In this document: one piece after another, positions 8,062-15,475 of the stretch | Layout: each line of letters opens with the position of its first letter | How positions within the stretch are numbered: position 1 is the stretch's first letter | Source of the DNA: an uncultured Actinomycetes bacterium | GTDB taxonomy: Bacteria > Actinomycetota > Acidimicrobiia > IMCC26256 > PALSA-555 | DNA length: 21,853 nucleotides | Assembly (NCBI GenBank): GCA_937927875.1 | Contig: CALEYV010000115.1 | Coordinates: forward strand, 1-21,853 | Direction of reading: 5' to 3' | The notes under the pieces: generated by a model | What the model saw: the letters and a program-made list of their open reading frames with translations, nothing else | Database searches by the model: none | Told to the model about the DNA's origin: nothing | Made by a program: the position numbers and the translations under genes

Positions 8062-8373
8062 TTAGCTCTGACCCTCCGACTGGGGCCGGCGCTTCCACTC
8101 CGCCATCGCGCGCAGCACCAGCACCGCGATGATCCCGACGCCGACCGCGCCACCGGCGGCGCCGACCAGGGTGCCGAGCAGCTTGGCGGTGCTGGCGGGG
8201 CCCTTGCTGCCGACGTCGACGATGCCGTAGCCGATGATCCCGCCGAACAGGCCCGCCACCACGACGCTCAAGAACGCGAGCAGGTACGCGGCGCGCGACG
8301 GCAGGCCGGCCGGGAGCCCGCCCGCCTCGGCATCGCTGCCGCCCGCGACGCCTGCGCCGTTGCCGCCTGCCAC
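8062..8373 (-). CDS. Small two-helix membrane protein, unknown function
   Basis: A 103-residue protein I do not recognise. The first 25 residues are Gly/Ala-rich and probably disordered. Two hydrophobic segments follow, about 29-50 and 63-87, with a short loop containing DVGSKGP and a basic C-terminus (EWKRRPQ), suggesting a hairpin membrane protein with the C-terminus in the cytoplasm. The GTG at 8373 is preferred over the farther in-frame ATG at 8481. A TACGAT -10 box is placed exactly so that the transcript would start at this GTG, and the longer version would run into the divergent Nudix gene. The gene is convergent with the deacetylase, one base apart. Confidence 0.6.
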   Translation of the reverse strand: MAGGNGAGVAGGSDAEAGGLPAGLPSRAAYLLAFLSVVVAGLFGGIIGYGIVDVGSKGPASTAKLLGTLVGAAGGAVGVGIIAVLVLRAMAEWKRRPQSEGQS

Positions 8374-8379
8374 GCTTCG

Positions 8380-8385
8380 ATCGTA
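8380..8385 (-). promoter_or_regulatory. Leaderless -10 promoter for the small membrane protein
   Basis: Minus-strand TACGAT (8385 to 8380) matches TANNNT. Counting its last T as -7 puts +1 exactly on the G of the GTG at 8373, with no room for a leader or ribosome-binding site. Confidence 0.5.
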
Positions 8386-8402
8386 CGGCCGGGACTCACC
8401 GG

Positions 8403-8408
8403 TAGGCT
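8403..8408 (+). promoter_or_regulatory. Near-leaderless -10 promoter for the Nudix gene
   Basis: TAGGCT matches TANNNT and predicts a start near 8415, two bases before the ATG at 8417. No ribosome-binding site precedes that ATG. It is back to back with the TACGAT box of the opposite gene, 17 bases apart. Confidence 0.42.
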
Positions 8409-8416
8409 GCTCGGCG

Positions 8417-8926
8417 ATGCGCGAGTGGCTGGTTGCCGGCGCGCTCGTCGAGGTGGACGGCGCGCTCCTACTCGTCCGCAACGAGCGGCGGGGCGGCTAC
8501 TCGGACTGGTCTACGCCCGGCGGTGTCATCGACGCCGACGACGACTCGGTGCTCGGCGGGCTCACCCGTGAGGTGGAGGAGGAGACCGGCCTGCGCGTCA
8601 CCGCGTGGGAGGGTCCGCTCTACGAGGTGCAGGCCGACGCGCTCGACCTGGGCTGGCGGCTGCGGGTCGAGGTCTACCGGGCGCTCGGCTTCGAGGGCGA
8701 GCTGCGGGTCGAGGACCCCGACGGCATCGTGGTCGAGGCGGTGTTCGTCGACCCGATGACCTGTGCCGACCGGCTGGCCGACGGCGCCCGGTGGGTCCGC
8801 GAGCCGCTGGCGGAGTGGCTCGCCGAGCGGTGGGGGCCCGACGCCGCGCGCGGCTACGCCTACGACGTTCGCGGCACCCGACGCGAGGAGCTCGCGGTGG
8901 AGCGGACGTCGGCCGCGCCCGGGTGA
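8417..8926 (+). CDS. Nudix hydrolase
   Basis: A 169-residue Nudix-domain protein, expected to hydrolyse a nucleoside diphosphate linked to another moiety. The core REVEEETGL (51-59) is intact and holds the metal-binding glutamates. Upstream of it the box departs from the consensus GX5E: it reads GGVIDADDDS, with Asp in place of the first Glu and a slightly longer loop. The N-terminal AGALVEVDGALLLVRNERRGGYSDWSTPGG is typical of the fold. The ATG at 8417 follows a TANNNT box at near-leaderless spacing. The stop overlaps the DNA polymerase IV start by four bases (GTGA), so the two are probably co-translated. The substrate is unknown; a damaged-nucleotide function would suit the partner but is inference. 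Confidence 0.88.
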   Translation: MREWLVAGALVEVDGALLLVRNERRGGYSDWSTPGGVIDADDDSVLGGLTREVEEETGLRVTAWEGPLYEVQADALDLGWRLRVEVYRALGFEGELRVEDPDGIVVEAVFVDPMTCADRLADGARWVREPLAEWLAERWGPDAARGYAYDVRGTRREELAVERTSAAPG

Positions 8927-10119
8927 GCGACAGCGCGGCGGTCGCGGCGATCCTCCACGTCGACCTCGACGCCTTCTACGCCGCCGTCGAGCAGCGGGCC
9001 GACCCGTCGTTGCGGGGCCGGCCCGTGATCGTGGGCGGTCTCGGCCGGCGCGGCGTCGTCGCGGCGGCCAGCTACGAGGCCCGCGCCTACGGCGTCCACT
9101 CCGCGATGCCGATGGGCCACGCCCGCCGAGCCTGCCCGGACGGCGTGTTCCTCGCGCCCCGGTTCGACGCCTACGGCGACGCCAGCCGCGCCGTCATGGG
9201 CATCCTCCGGTCGTACACGCCGCTCGTCGAGCCGATCGCGCTCGACGAGGCGTGGGTCGACGGCCGCGGCGCGCAGCGCCAGCACGGCACCGGGCCCGAG
9301 ATCGGGACCGAGATTCGCGCCCGGATCCGCGACGAGACCGGCCTCACGGCGTCGGTCGGCGTCGGGACGACGAAGCTGGTCTCGAAGCTCGCCAGCGAGC
9401 TCGCCAAGCCGGACGGACTGCTCGTCGTCGAGCCGGGCACCGAGCTCGCCTTCCTGCACCCGCTCGACGTCAGCCGGCTCTGGGGCGTCGGCCCGGCGAC
9501 GCGCCGCCGCCTCGAGGGGCTCGGCGTCCGCACGATCGGCGACCTCGCCGACCTTCCCGAGGCGGCGCTGCAGAGCGCGCTCGGACGCGCGCACGGCTCG
9601 CACCTCGCGGCGCTGGCGCGCAACGACGACGACCGCCCGGTGGAGCCGTCCCGGCAACCCAAGTCGATCGGGCACGAGGAGACCTTCGCCACCGACGTCA
9701 GCGACCGGGCCGAGCTGGAGCGGGACCTGCTGCGCTTCGCGGAGCGGGTCGCGACCCGGCTCCGCGAGTCGGGGCTGCTCGCGCGCACCATCCAGCTCAA
9801 GGCCCGGTACGGCGACTTCCGGACGCTCACCCGGTCTCGCACGGTCGCCGACCCGACCGACCTCGCCGAGGAGCTGGCCCGGGTCGGGCGCGAGCTGCTC
9901 ACCGACCTCGATGTGACGCCGGGCCTTCGCCTGCTCGGGCTGGCCGCCCAGCAGCTGGTGCCGGCCGACGGCGCGCAGGCGTCGTTGCCGCTCGACGCGC
10001 CGTCCGGTCTCGAGCGGGAGCGGCGGGCCGACCTGGAGCGGGTCGTCGACGACGTGCGGCGCCGCTTCGGCGACGAGGCGGTGACCCGGGTGTCGGCGCG
10101 GCGGTCGCCGTCGTCGTGA
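8923..10119 (+). CDS. dinB: DNA polymerase IV (Y-family)
   Basis: A 398-residue translesion polymerase. The palm motif DLDAFYAAVEQ (14-24) carries the first catalytic Asp14 and Tyr19 at the steric-gate position, and LDEAWVD (107-113) carries Asp108 and Glu109. GVGTTKLVSKLASELAKP and LWGVGPATRRRLEGLGVRTIGDLADLP are the thumb/helix-hairpin-helix parts. A little-finger domain follows, with a sliding-clamp-like motif QASLPL at about 352-357, some 40 residues before the end. The catalytic acids and clamp motif argue against the inactive ImuB paralogue. The GTG at 8923 overlaps the Nudix stop, and the stop at 10117-10119 overlaps the next GTG. No LexA box was recognised. Confidence 0.95.
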   Translation: MSDSAAVAAILHVDLDAFYAAVEQRADPSLRGRPVIVGGLGRRGVVAAASYEARAYGVHSAMPMGHARRACPDGVFLAPRFDAYGDASRAVMGILRSYTPLVEPIALDEAWVDGRGAQRQHGTGPEIGTEIRARIRDETGLTASVGVGTTKLVSKLASELAKPDGLLVVEPGTELAFLHPLDVSRLWGVGPATRRRLEGLGVRTIGDLADLPEAALQSALGRAHGSHLAALARNDDDRPVEPSRQPKSIGHEETFATDVSDRAELERDLLRFAERVATRLRESGLLARTIQLKARYGDFRTLTRSRTVADPTDLAEELARVGRELLTDLDVTPGLRLLGLAAQQLVPADGAQASLPLDAPSGLERERRADLERVVDDVRRRFGDEAVTRVSARRSPSS

Positions 10120-11174
10120 CGGTCCGGGTCGGCATCGTCGGCTGTGGGCTGATCGGGTTCGTGCACTCGATCACGCTGCGCCAGCTCATCGAGCACCGGC
10201 TCGTGGACGCGGCGGTCACCGCCACCTTCGACGAGCAGCCGGAGCGGGCGGTGGCGTTCGCCGCGGCCCACGACGGCGCGGTCGCGTACCCCGACCTCCA
10301 ATCGCTCGTCACGGCGGTCGACGCGGTGTGGGTGTGCACCTGGACTGCCTCCCACCGGGAGGCGGTCGCGGCGGCGGCCGCCGAGCGGCGGGCCGTCTTC
10401 TGCGAGAAGCCGCTCGCCACCACCCTTGCCGGGGCCGAGGCGGTCGCCGACCTGCTGCGGCCGATCCCGCACCAGGTCGGGCTGGTGCTGCGCAGCGTCC
10501 CCGCGTTCCAGGCCCTCGCCGCCGAGGTGCACCGCGGCGAGCACGGCGCAACCCTGGCCGTGGTGTTCCGCGACGACCAGTACTTCCCGATCCAGGGTCT
10601 CTATGGCTCGGACTGGCGGGCCGACGTCACGCGGGCCGGCGGTGGCACGCTCCTCGAGCACTCGATCCACGACGTCGACGTCCTGCGCTGGCTGCTCGGC
10701 GACCCGGACCGGGTCCAGGCCAACGTCGCGTCGCGGTTCGGGTACCCGGGCATCGAGGACGTGGCCGCGCTCACGTGCACCTACCCGGATCACGCCGTCG
10801 CGACCCTCACCAGCGTGTGGCACCAGGTGCTCAGCCGCGGGTCGAGCCGACGGGTCGAGGTGTTCTGCGAGCGCGCGCTGCTGTGGCTCGACGACGACTT
10901 CACCGGCCCGCTGCACATCGAGACCGGCGACGGCACGACCGCCGTGACCACCGACCCCCCGGCCTGGACCGGCCAGCTCCAGGCACCGCCGGTCGTCGCC
11001 CGGGCGGTGAGCGAGTACGGCCCGGCCAGCAAGGCGTTCCTCGACGCGCTCGCCGCCGGCGTCCCGACGCCCGGGCCCCACGTCGACAGCTCGGTCGCCG
11101 CGCACCGGATCGTCGACGCCGCCTACCGCTCGGCCGCCGCCGGCGGGGAAGCGATCGCGCCGTCCGCGCGTTGA
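10116..11174 (+). CDS. Gfo/Idh/MocA-family oxidoreductase
   Basis: A 352-residue NAD(P)-dependent dehydrogenase. It starts with the Rossmann motif GIVGCGLIG (6-14), has the diagnostic EKP at 97-99 (FCEKPLATT), and GGGTLLEHSIHDVDVLRWLLG with His185 and Asp188 in the usual catalytic area of the C-terminal alpha/beta domain. Family members act on inositols, sugars or biliverdin; nothing here fixes the substrate. The GTG at 10116 overlaps the polymerase stop as GTGA, so it belongs to the Nudix-dinB translational chain even though no functional link is obvious. A promoter-like element starts at its stop codon. Confidence 0.9.
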   Translation: MTVRVGIVGCGLIGFVHSITLRQLIEHRLVDAAVTATFDEQPERAVAFAAAHDGAVAYPDLQSLVTAVDAVWVCTWTASHREAVAAAAAERRAVFCEKPLATTLAGAEAVADLLRPIPHQVGLVLRSVPAFQALAAEVHRGEHGATLAVVFRDDQYFPIQGLYGSDWRADVTRAGGGTLLEHSIHDVDVLRWLLGDPDRVQANVASRFGYPGIEDVAALTCTYPDHAVATLTSVWHQVLSRGSSRRVEVFCERALLWLDDDFTGPLHIETGDGTTAVTTDPPAWTGQLQAPPVVARAVSEYGPASKAFLDALAAGVPTPGPHVDSSVAAHRIVDAAYRSAAAGGEAIAPSAR

Positions 11175-11199
11175 GGGGGTGGAGGGCCTGCGCGACAAT
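11171..11199 (+). promoter_or_regulatory. Candidate sigma70-type promoter for the DUF3040 gene
   Basis: TTGAGG (11171-11176) and GACAAT (11194-11199) are separated by 17 bases, predicting a start near 11206. The -35 overlaps the stop codon of the oxidoreductase gene. The predicted start coincides with the left arm of an inverted repeat. Confidence 0.4.
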
Positions 11200-11204
11200 G
11201 ATGC

Positions 11205-11237
11205 TGGCGTCAACCTGTCGGGCCAGCCCTGACGCCA
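11205..11237. repeat. 8-bp inverted repeat upstream of the DUF3040 gene
   Basis: TGGCGTCA (11205-11212) and TGACGCCA (11230-11237) are perfect inverted copies with a 17-base loop. It begins at the predicted transcription start, so it could be a 5' leader hairpin or an operator. The arms resemble the GCGTCAC/GTGACGC core of the palindrome before plsC. Confidence 0.4.
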
Positions 11238-11261
11238 CCACCCAGGAGCCGCACGAGCGCC

Positions 11262-11645
11262 ATGCCGCTATCCGAAGACGAGCAGCGGATCCTCAAGGAG
11301 ATCGAGGCCAACCTCTCGGTCACCGACCCGAAGCTCGTCCAGCAGGTCTCCGACACCACCCTCTACCGGCACGCGACCCGGATGATCAAGTGGGCGGTGG
11401 CGGGCTTCGTCGCCGGCCTGGTGGTGCTCCTCACGACGTTCACAAGCGTGCTTGCGCTCGGCGTCGTCGGCTTCCTCATCATGTTGTTCTGCCTGCTCGT
11501 CATCGAGCGCAACGTGCGCAAGATCGGACGGGCCGGACTCGAGAGCCTCACCGGCTCGCTGCGCGGTGGCGCGCTGAAGGGCGTGTTCGGCGAGACCGGC
11601 CGTCGCTGGCGGGAGCGCTGGCGTCGCGACGACGACTCCTCCTGA
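11262..11645 (+). CDS. DUF3040 family membrane protein
   Basis: A 127-residue member of the actinobacterial DUF3040 family, recognised by the N-terminus MPLSEDEQRILKEIEANL followed by two closely spaced hydrophobic helices, about residues 44-62 and 64-82. The C-terminus is strongly basic then acidic (RRWRERWRRDDDSS) and likely cytoplasmic. The function is unknown. The family is often found next to mraZ in actinobacteria, as it is here at a distance of about 6 kb. The ATG is chosen for the conserved MPLSE start. The nearest ribosome-binding site, AGGAG at 11244-11248, is 13 bases upstream, which is long. Confidence 0.85.
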   Translation: MPLSEDEQRILKEIEANLSVTDPKLVQQVSDTTLYRHATRMIKWAVAGFVAGLVVLLTTFTSVLALGVVGFLIMLFCLLVIERNVRKIGRAGLESLTGSLRGGALKGVFGETGRRWRERWRRDDDSS

Positions 11646-11657
11646 GCCCAGCCGGGG

Positions 11658-12104
11658 ATGGGGTTCACCGCCGCCCAGGCGGCGCGCCTGACCGGGTGCG
11701 CGCCGGCCCAGCTCGAGTACTGGCAGCGCTGCGGGCTCGTCGAGACCCACCCCGGTGAGCTTGGGGGCCCCTACTCGTTCCGCGACCTGGTCGCGCTGCG
11801 GGTCGTGCGCTCGCTGCTCGACGCCGGCCTCCCGCTGGCCCGGATCCGGCGGGCGCTGCGGGCGCTGGTCGAGGCCGGGGAGGACGTCGCCGGCCTCCGC
11901 ATGGTGACCGACGGCGAGCACGTCTGGGCCTGCCGCGACGACGGCCAGATCCTCGACGCGCTCCGCCAGGGCCAGCTGGCGCTCTTCGTGGCCGTGGACC
12001 GGATGGCGGCCGAGGTCGACGCCGAGGTCCGCGCCTTCTCCCAGGACCGTCAGTCGTTCGTCGACGGCCTCCGCCGCTCCGACCACCCGGCCGGCTCCGG
12101 CTGA
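11658..12104 (+). CDS. MerR-type transcriptional regulator
   Basis: A 148-residue protein with an N-terminal winged helix-turn-helix of MerR type: FTAAQAARLTGCAPAQLEYWQRCGLV, then PYSFRDLVALRVVRSLLDAGLPLARIRRALRAL. No cysteine cluster typical of metal-sensing MerR proteins is seen, and the C-terminal part (about 75-148) is not a recognised effector domain. The gene begins 12 bases after the DUF3040 stop, so the two may form an operon. The ribosome-binding site is weak. Its 3' end overlaps the convergent transglutaminase gene by 55 bases. Targets are unknown; the adjacent MoxR operon is a possibility only by proximity. Confidence 0.82.
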   Translation: MGFTAAQAARLTGCAPAQLEYWQRCGLVETHPGELGGPYSFRDLVALRVVRSLLDAGLPLARIRRALRALVEAGEDVAGLRMVTDGEHVWACRDDGQILDALRQGQLALFVAVDRMAAEVDAEVRAFSQDRQSFVDGLRRSDHPAGSG

Positions 12105-14299
12105 CCGGGCGCCGCGCCGACCCGCAGGCGCGCTCGGAGCCGGGTCGGGAGGTCGACGCTGGCGTGCAGCGCGGCGAGGACGGCGTCGGTGTCTCGCCAG
12201 GCCGCCTCGACGACCTCGGGGCTCGGCGGCACCGCGCCGTAACGAGCGGTCGTGTACCGGTGCGCGAGCGCGCCGAGCGGATCGGCCAGCCGATCTCCGA
12301 CCCGCGCCGGGACCTGCTCCGCCACCTCGTACGGCGTGAGCGAGGACGGCCACGCAACCCGCGCCGCCCGGAGCCCGTCGAGCGCCTCCGCCCAGGCCCC
12401 CGCGACCTGGTCCGCGGGATCGGGCGCGGCGCGACGCCGGGCCCGCCGGCGCGTCTTACGAGCCATGGCCGTGACGAGCGCGGCCAAGATGCCGACCGCG
12501 ACCACGCCGAGGATCACCAGGACCCAGCCCAGCGCCGAGATCCCCGAGGACGGGCTCGGCCGCGAGACCGTCACCCGGTTCGGCGCCGGCGACGGCGTCG
12601 GTGACGGGGTCCCGCGACCGGTGCTGCCGGGGCTCGGCGTCGCGGTCGCCGGCACCGTGGTCGGCGTCGACGTGGGACGACTCACGCTCACCGGCGGCTC
12701 GGACGGCCGCGCGCTGGCCCCGGGGTCGGTCGTCCGAGGCGTCGGGTCGAAGAGGTCGGTCCACCCGATGCCGGCGAGCCAGATCTCGGGCCATGCGTGG
12801 GCGTCGAGGTTCGTCACGTGGTACACGCCGCCGACCTTCGTCCCGGGGGTGAAGCCGACCGCGAGCCGCGACGGGATGCCGAGCGACCGCGCCATCACCG
12901 CGTACGTCGCCGCGAACTGCACGCAGAACCCGCGGCGGGTGCTCAGGAACGTGGCCATGGCCGCCTCGTCGTCGCCGAGCCGCACTGACGCGTCGTAGGT
13001 GAACTGCGACCGGAAGTAGTCGCGCAGCGCGCGCGCCTGGTCGTAGGGGAGCGTGCTGGTGGCCGTCACGCTGCGGGCAGTGCTTCGGACCACGGCCCGC
13101 ACGTCGGACGGCAGGCTCAGGTACTGGCGCAGTGACGAGGGCACCGGCGCCGCGGTCGCGAGCTGCTGGGCCAGCGTCGGGACCGCGGCCGGGAGCCGCG
13201 AGTCGACGGCGTAGGCGAGGCCCTGGACCGACGACTGGTCGGCGACCAGCGTCCCGGACGCGCGGACCACCAGCGTGCCGGAGCGGCTCACGCGCACCGG
13301 CTCGAACGCGGCCGGCATCCAGCGCTCGCCGAGCGGACCGATCGCGTACTGCTGGTGGAGGGCTCCCACTGGGGCGCGTCCGCTCAGGCCCTGTCCGACC
13401 GCGCCGCTGCCACTCGCCTTCAGCGTCCATTCCCCGCCGTTGGCCGAGCTGTACTCCTCGAGCGACGTCGTCCGCCAGTAGGCGGGCGTGTCGGCGGCGA
13501 CCGTGAACAGCTCCCGGCGGGTTCCCTGGCGGAGCAGGTCGCCCACGTCGACCTGGGGCGGGATCCCGGCCGAGTAGCTGGCGTTGGCCGGGTTCGGCGT
13601 GGTGTTCAACAGGTTCCCGACCGGGCCGATCGGCTGGCTCGGGAGGGGCAGGGCCGAGGCCAGCGCGGACGCGGCCAGCGTCGCCGCCATCCCGGCCAGG
13701 GCGACCCCGGCCACGAGCCGGAGCGTGAGCCCCCGCGCCGACCGTCCCACGCGAGTCCGGCGCCGAGCGAGGAGGGCCTGGTGCTGGAGGGCGAGGAACG
13801 CGACGCCGGACGCTCCGAACAGCAGCGTGCTGGCGAGCCAGCCCCCAGTCCGGCCGAGCGCGCGCAGCCAGATCACCGCCACGATCGGGGGCGCGAGGAC
13901 GACGACCGAGCCGTCCCGGCGGAAGGCGAGGTCGTCGGTGACGGCACCGACCACGAACACGACCAGGCCGAGCAGGAGCACCGCGCCGTGGGTCGCGGGG
14001 ATGGGCCGCACGTCGTGCCACAGCACGTGCCAGCCGTTGCTCAGGTCGTCGCGCACCGCCGCGAGCGATCCGGACCAGGCGACTGCGGCGACGACGAAGC
14101 CCGCGCCGCTCACCAGCGCGCTGGCGATGCCCGATCGGGTCCACCGGCGGGTGAGCCAGCCGAGGAGATGGGGGAGGACGGCCGCGGCCACCAAGGGGGC
14201 CACGTAGGCGGTCGACGCGAAGACCGCGCCGAAGGTGAGCGCGACAGACGCGCTCAGACCCGCGAGCGCGACCGAGACCGGGAGCTCGCGGGCTGCCAT
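12050..14299 (-). CDS. TgpA-like transmembrane transglutaminase (DUF3488/transglutaminase/DUF4129)
   Basis: A 749-residue membrane protein. The N-terminus holds about six hydrophobic helices (residues 8-215), as in TgpA/DUF3488. An extracytoplasmic region contains a transglutaminase core with Cys459 (RRGFCVQFAATYAVMARSLG), His501 (LDAHAWPEIW) and Asp518 (DLFDPTP), forming a complete Cys-His-Asp triad. A Ser/Thr/Pro-rich linker (about 525-585) leads to a last membrane helix (588-612), a basic stop-transfer and a DUF4129-like C-terminus in the cytoplasm. Family proteins occur with MoxR and DUF58 proteins and are thought to act at the envelope. The ATG at 14299 lies inside the DUF58 gene, giving a 46-base overlap and no clear ribosome-binding site. 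Confidence 0.9.
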   Translation of the reverse strand: MAARELPVSVALAGLSASVALTFGAVFASTAYVAPLVAAAVLPHLLGWLTRRWTRSGIASALVSGAGFVVAAVAWSGSLAAVRDDLSNGWHVLWHDVRPIPATHGAVLLLGLVVFVVGAVTDDLAFRRDGSVVVLAPPIVAVIWLRALGRTGGWLASTLLFGASGVAFLALQHQALLARRRTRVGRSARGLTLRLVAGVALAGMAATLAASALASALPLPSQPIGPVGNLLNTTPNPANASYSAGIPPQVDVGDLLRQGTRRELFTVAADTPAYWRTTSLEEYSSANGGEWTLKASGSGAVGQGLSGRAPVGALHQQYAIGPLGERWMPAAFEPVRVSRSGTLVVRASGTLVADQSSVQGLAYAVDSRLPAAVPTLAQQLATAAPVPSSLRQYLSLPSDVRAVVRSTARSVTATSTLPYDQARALRDYFRSQFTYDASVRLGDDEAAMATFLSTRRGFCVQFAATYAVMARSLGIPSRLAVGFTPGTKVGGVYHVTNLDAHAWPEIWLAGIGWTDLFDPTPRTTDPGASARPSEPPVSVSRPTSTPTTVPATATPSPGSTGRGTPSPTPSPAPNRVTVSRPSPSSGISALGWVLVILGVVAVGILAALVTAMARKTRRRARRRAAPDPADQVAGAWAEALDGLRAARVAWPSSLTPYEVAEQVPARVGDRLADPLGALAHRYTTARYGAVPPSPEVVEAAWRDTDAVLAALHASVDLPTRLRARLRVGAAPGQPEPAGWSERRRPSTND

Positions 14300-15471
14300 C
14301 GGAGTGTTTGTCGGGTGACCGCGTTCCAGGCGGCCGGGAACGGCGTGCGCGACGCGTCGACGACGGGGATCGATCCCGTCTCGCCGGCGGCCGACTTCGT
14401 GACGACGAGGGTGACGATGCGCCGCCGCCGCAGCGCGGCGGCGGTGTCGATGATGAGCGGGTCGGCGGCGCCGGTCACGACGACCAACCCGCCGAGCCCG
14501 AACCGGCGGCGCAGCGCCGCGGTCACGACGTCGAGGTGATCGGTCTCGACCGGCTCGATGACGGCGAGGCGGTCGAGGACGGCGTCGAGGGCGCTGCGGC
14601 CCGGTCGGCGCATCGTCTCCCCGGCGCTGGTCACCACCTCGATCGCCTGGTGCGTGCGTTGGAGGCTGGCCGCGATCGACGCCACCGCCTCGACCGCCGT
14701 CTCGAACGACGGGGCGTCGTGCACGGCGGCTCGGACGTCGAACAAGAGGATGGCGCGTCCGGGCGCCGGCGCGTCGTCGACGCGCACCAGCAGGTCACCG
14801 CGACGGGCGGTCGACCGCCAGTGCACCCGACGCGGGTCGTCGCCCGGCTCGTAGTCGCGCAGGGCGAGGAACTCGCCGAGCGCCTCGACGACGGGGATGC
14901 GGGGGCCGCTGGCCCGCTCGGCCGGCTCACCGCCGCCGCCCCGGCGGGGCGGCAGCACGTCGTGGACGCGCGGCCGCACGATGACCTCGCTGGTCCCGCT
15001 CACCGCCCACGTGCGGCGCACCAGGCCGCAGGGATCGGCCAAGGTCAGCAGCGTCGGCCCGACCAGGTGCCGGCCGCGGCGGTCGGTCGGGATCCGGTAG
15101 CCGGCCTCGACGTCGACGCCGGCCGCGAGCGGCACGAGCGCGAACCGGGCCGCCCGGCGGCCGCCGTCCACGCTCTCGGTGAGGCTCAGCCAGGGCGTCG
15201 TCATCGTGGTCCGGCCGTACAGCACGACCCGGGCGTCGCTGCCCACGGTGGGGCGGATGGGCTCGATGGCCCGGTCGAGGGCCAGGACCGCCCGGTGCCG
15301 GAGCACCCACAGCGACCCCGCGACGAGGACGAGGCCGGCCGCGACCGCGAGCGCGGCGAGCGGCGCCGAGCCCAGGAGCAGGCTGCCGATCAGGAGGCCG
15401 CCCGCCGCGCCGGCGAGCGACCAGCCCCGCCGGGTCAGCTCGGGGACGCCGAGGCGGGGACCGTCTGCCAC
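14254..15471 (-). CDS. DUF58 domain protein
   Basis: A 405-residue protein with two adjacent hydrophobic N-terminal helices (about 17-35 and 37-57) and a C-terminal DUF58 domain. The signature is LRDYEPGDDPRRVHWRSTAR (204-223), followed by a von-Willebrand-A-like region starting near AILLFDVRAA. DUF58 proteins are the regular partner of MoxR ATPases; their biochemical role is not settled. The start is a GTG at 15471, four bases past the moxR stop, indicating coupling. The last residues (a run of SR repeats) are encoded in the part overlapping the transglutaminase gene, so their composition is constrained by the other frame. Confidence 0.88.
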   Translation of the reverse strand: MADGPRLGVPELTRRGWSLAGAAGGLLIGSLLLGSAPLAALAVAAGLVLVAGSLWVLRHRAVLALDRAIEPIRPTVGSDARVVLYGRTTMTTPWLSLTESVDGGRRAARFALVPLAAGVDVEAGYRIPTDRRGRHLVGPTLLTLADPCGLVRRTWAVSGTSEVIVRPRVHDVLPPRRGGGGEPAERASGPRIPVVEALGEFLALRDYEPGDDPRRVHWRSTARRGDLLVRVDDAPAPGRAILLFDVRAAVHDAPSFETAVEAVASIAASLQRTHQAIEVVTSAGETMRRPGRSALDAVLDRLAVIEPVETDHLDVVTAALRRRFGLGGLVVVTGAADPLIIDTAAALRRRRIVTLVVTKSAAGETGSIPVVDASRTPFPAAWNAVTRQTLRWQPASSRSRSRSRV

Positions 15472-15475
15472 CGCG

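Noticed and set aside
8374..8481. 36-residue extension of the small membrane protein to ATG at 8481
   Set aside because: It would overlap the divergent Nudix start and its promoter; the TACGAT box fits the GTG at 8373 exactly.
8923..10119. Polymerase IV as an ImuB-like inactive paralogue in a mutasome
   Set aside because: The catalytic Asp14, Asp108 and Glu109 are present, and no imuA or dnaE2 is nearby.
13355..14539. 394-residue plus-strand ORF opposite the transglutaminase gene
   Set aside because: Shadow frame: repetitive Arg/Gly/Asp text with no domain, opposite a gene with a complete catalytic triad and membrane topology.
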